Origin: Lysobacteraceae bacterium NML93-0793
Lineage (GTDB): Bacteria > Pseudomonadota > Gammaproteobacteria > Xanthomonadales > Xanthomonadaceae
DNA: 64,000 bases
NCBI GenBank assembly: GCA_002324875.1
Contig: NTJG01000002.1
Location: forward strand, 62,001 to 126,000
Direction of reading: 5' to 3'
Shown: piece by piece, positions 63,553 to 64,000 of the stretch
How the letters are laid out: each line of letters starts with the position of its first letter
Numbering within the stretch: the first letter of the stretch is position 1
Made by a program: the position numbers and the translations under genes
Notes under the pieces: model-generated
Seen by the model: only the letters and a program-made list of their open reading frames with translations
Told to the model about the DNA's origin: nothing
The model's database searches: none

Positions 63553-64000
63553 ATGACGACCGCTCTTCCGCTCCGCCGCTCCCTGCTGTCCACTGCCCTG
63601 CTCGGCCTGCTCGCCGCCCCGGCGTGGGCCGCGCCCGATGCGGCGCCCGGTCCCACTGACTTCGACACCATCGTCGTCACTGCCGCCGGCTTCGAGCAGA
63701 AGCTCACCGACGCACCGGCCAGCATCTCCATCGTCACCCGCGAGGAGCTGGAGACGCGGCCCTACACGACGCTGATCGACGCGGTGCGCGACCTCGAAGG
63801 CGTGGACGTGGGCGAAACCTCGGACAAGACGGGTCAGCGCACGATCAGCATCCGCGGCATGGGCGCCGACTACACCCTGGTGCTGATCGACGGCAAGCGG
63901 CAGAACAATCACGGCGACATCTATCCCAACAGCTTCGGCGGCAACCAGTTCAACCACATTCCGCCGCTCGACATGATCGAGCGCATCGAGGTCATCCGTG
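63553..64000 (+). CDS. TonB-dependent siderophore receptor, N-terminal part (3' end outside window)
   Basis: 149 residues visible from ATG 63553 (ATG 63547 is also in frame). A signal peptide (ending PAWAA) is followed by the TonB-box-like 'DFDTIVVTAAG' and the plug: 'DAPASISIVTREELETRPYT', 'ISIRGMGADYTLVLIDGKRQ' and 'PPLDMIERIEVIRG'. This wording is of the FepA/IrgA class of catecholate receptors. A Fur-box-like sequence about 420 nt upstream supports iron regulation. Confidence 0.93.
   Translation, partial: MTTALPLRRSLLSTALLGLLAAPAWAAPDAAPGPTDFDTIVVTAAGFEQKLTDAPASISIVTREELETRPYTTLIDAVRDLEGVDVGETSDKTGQRTISIRGMGADYTLVLIDGKRQNNHGDIYPNSFGGNQFNHIPPLDMIERIEVIR

Overview
The window is about 64 kb of GC-rich, densely packed chromosome from a gammaproteobacterium, most likely the Xanthomonadaceae (Lysobacter/Luteimonas/Xanthomonas group). 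The lineage call rests on four features. These are a fused aspartate kinase-diaminopimelate decarboxylase (lysAC), the MurD2/MurL route to D-glutamate known from Xanthomonas, a petABC-sspA-sspB block together with TonB receptors and secreted S9 peptidases, and intergenic REP-like palindromes that open with GTAG as in Stenotrophomonas. I see no rRNA, tRNA, CRISPR array, prophage or insertion sequence; the mobile-like content is limited to short palindromic repeats.

Layout. 1-7387: an iron-acquisition block with the 3' end of a FepA/PfeA-like receptor, a periplasmic siderophore-esterase candidate, a methyltransferase, a YncE-like beta-propeller and an hmuTUV-type ABC importer. 7842-9508: purK/purE. 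9670-11275: Trm112-like protein, nadC and a DUF3301 protein. 11456-15414 (minus): cytochrome bc1 (petABC) followed by sspA and sspB. 15559-21839: a lytic transglycosylase facing miaB, then ybeZ-ybeY-corC and a DUF4105/Lnb-like membrane protein in the slot where lnt is usually found. 21989-25164: GH97 glucosidase and CorA. 25244-28887 (minus): cstA, a small CC-ending protein, an ArsA-like ATPase and ExoD. 29009-31516 (minus): two roadblock proteins, an unknown protein and a small GTPase, resembling an actinobacterial conservon. 31697-39080: a DUF819 membrane protein, two secreted S9 peptidases and a frameshifted POT peptide transporter. 39325-40991: ssb facing ispB.

41311-47526 (minus): lysAC, a membrane protein, murL and murD2, which looks like a cell-wall-precursor operon supplying diaminopimelate and D-Glu, then a small, possibly frameshifted gene. 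47668-51402: tandem PhzF-family proteins, an alpha/beta hydrolase, OsmC and a DUF2784 protein. 51530-55957: an HU protein with a Lys/Ala-rich tail, a TerB-like protein and an envelope cluster (M23 peptidase, two related small envelope proteins, a membrane protein, a DUF1439 lipoprotein). 55989-63071: a SET-domain protein divergent from an Rrf2 regulator-sufBCDS operon, then a GNAT enzyme and a Rieske ferredoxin. 63117-64000: a Fur-box-like promoter, a long leader and the 5' end of another FepA-like receptor.

The points I rate most worth following are the Lnb-like protein replacing lnt after corC, the roadblock/GTPase cassette, the cstA/CC-protein/ArsA operon, and the two families of palindromes that sit at gene ends. 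Start codons are my choice where upstream signals allow; several are GTG. Functional names come from motif recognition by eye, without database searches.
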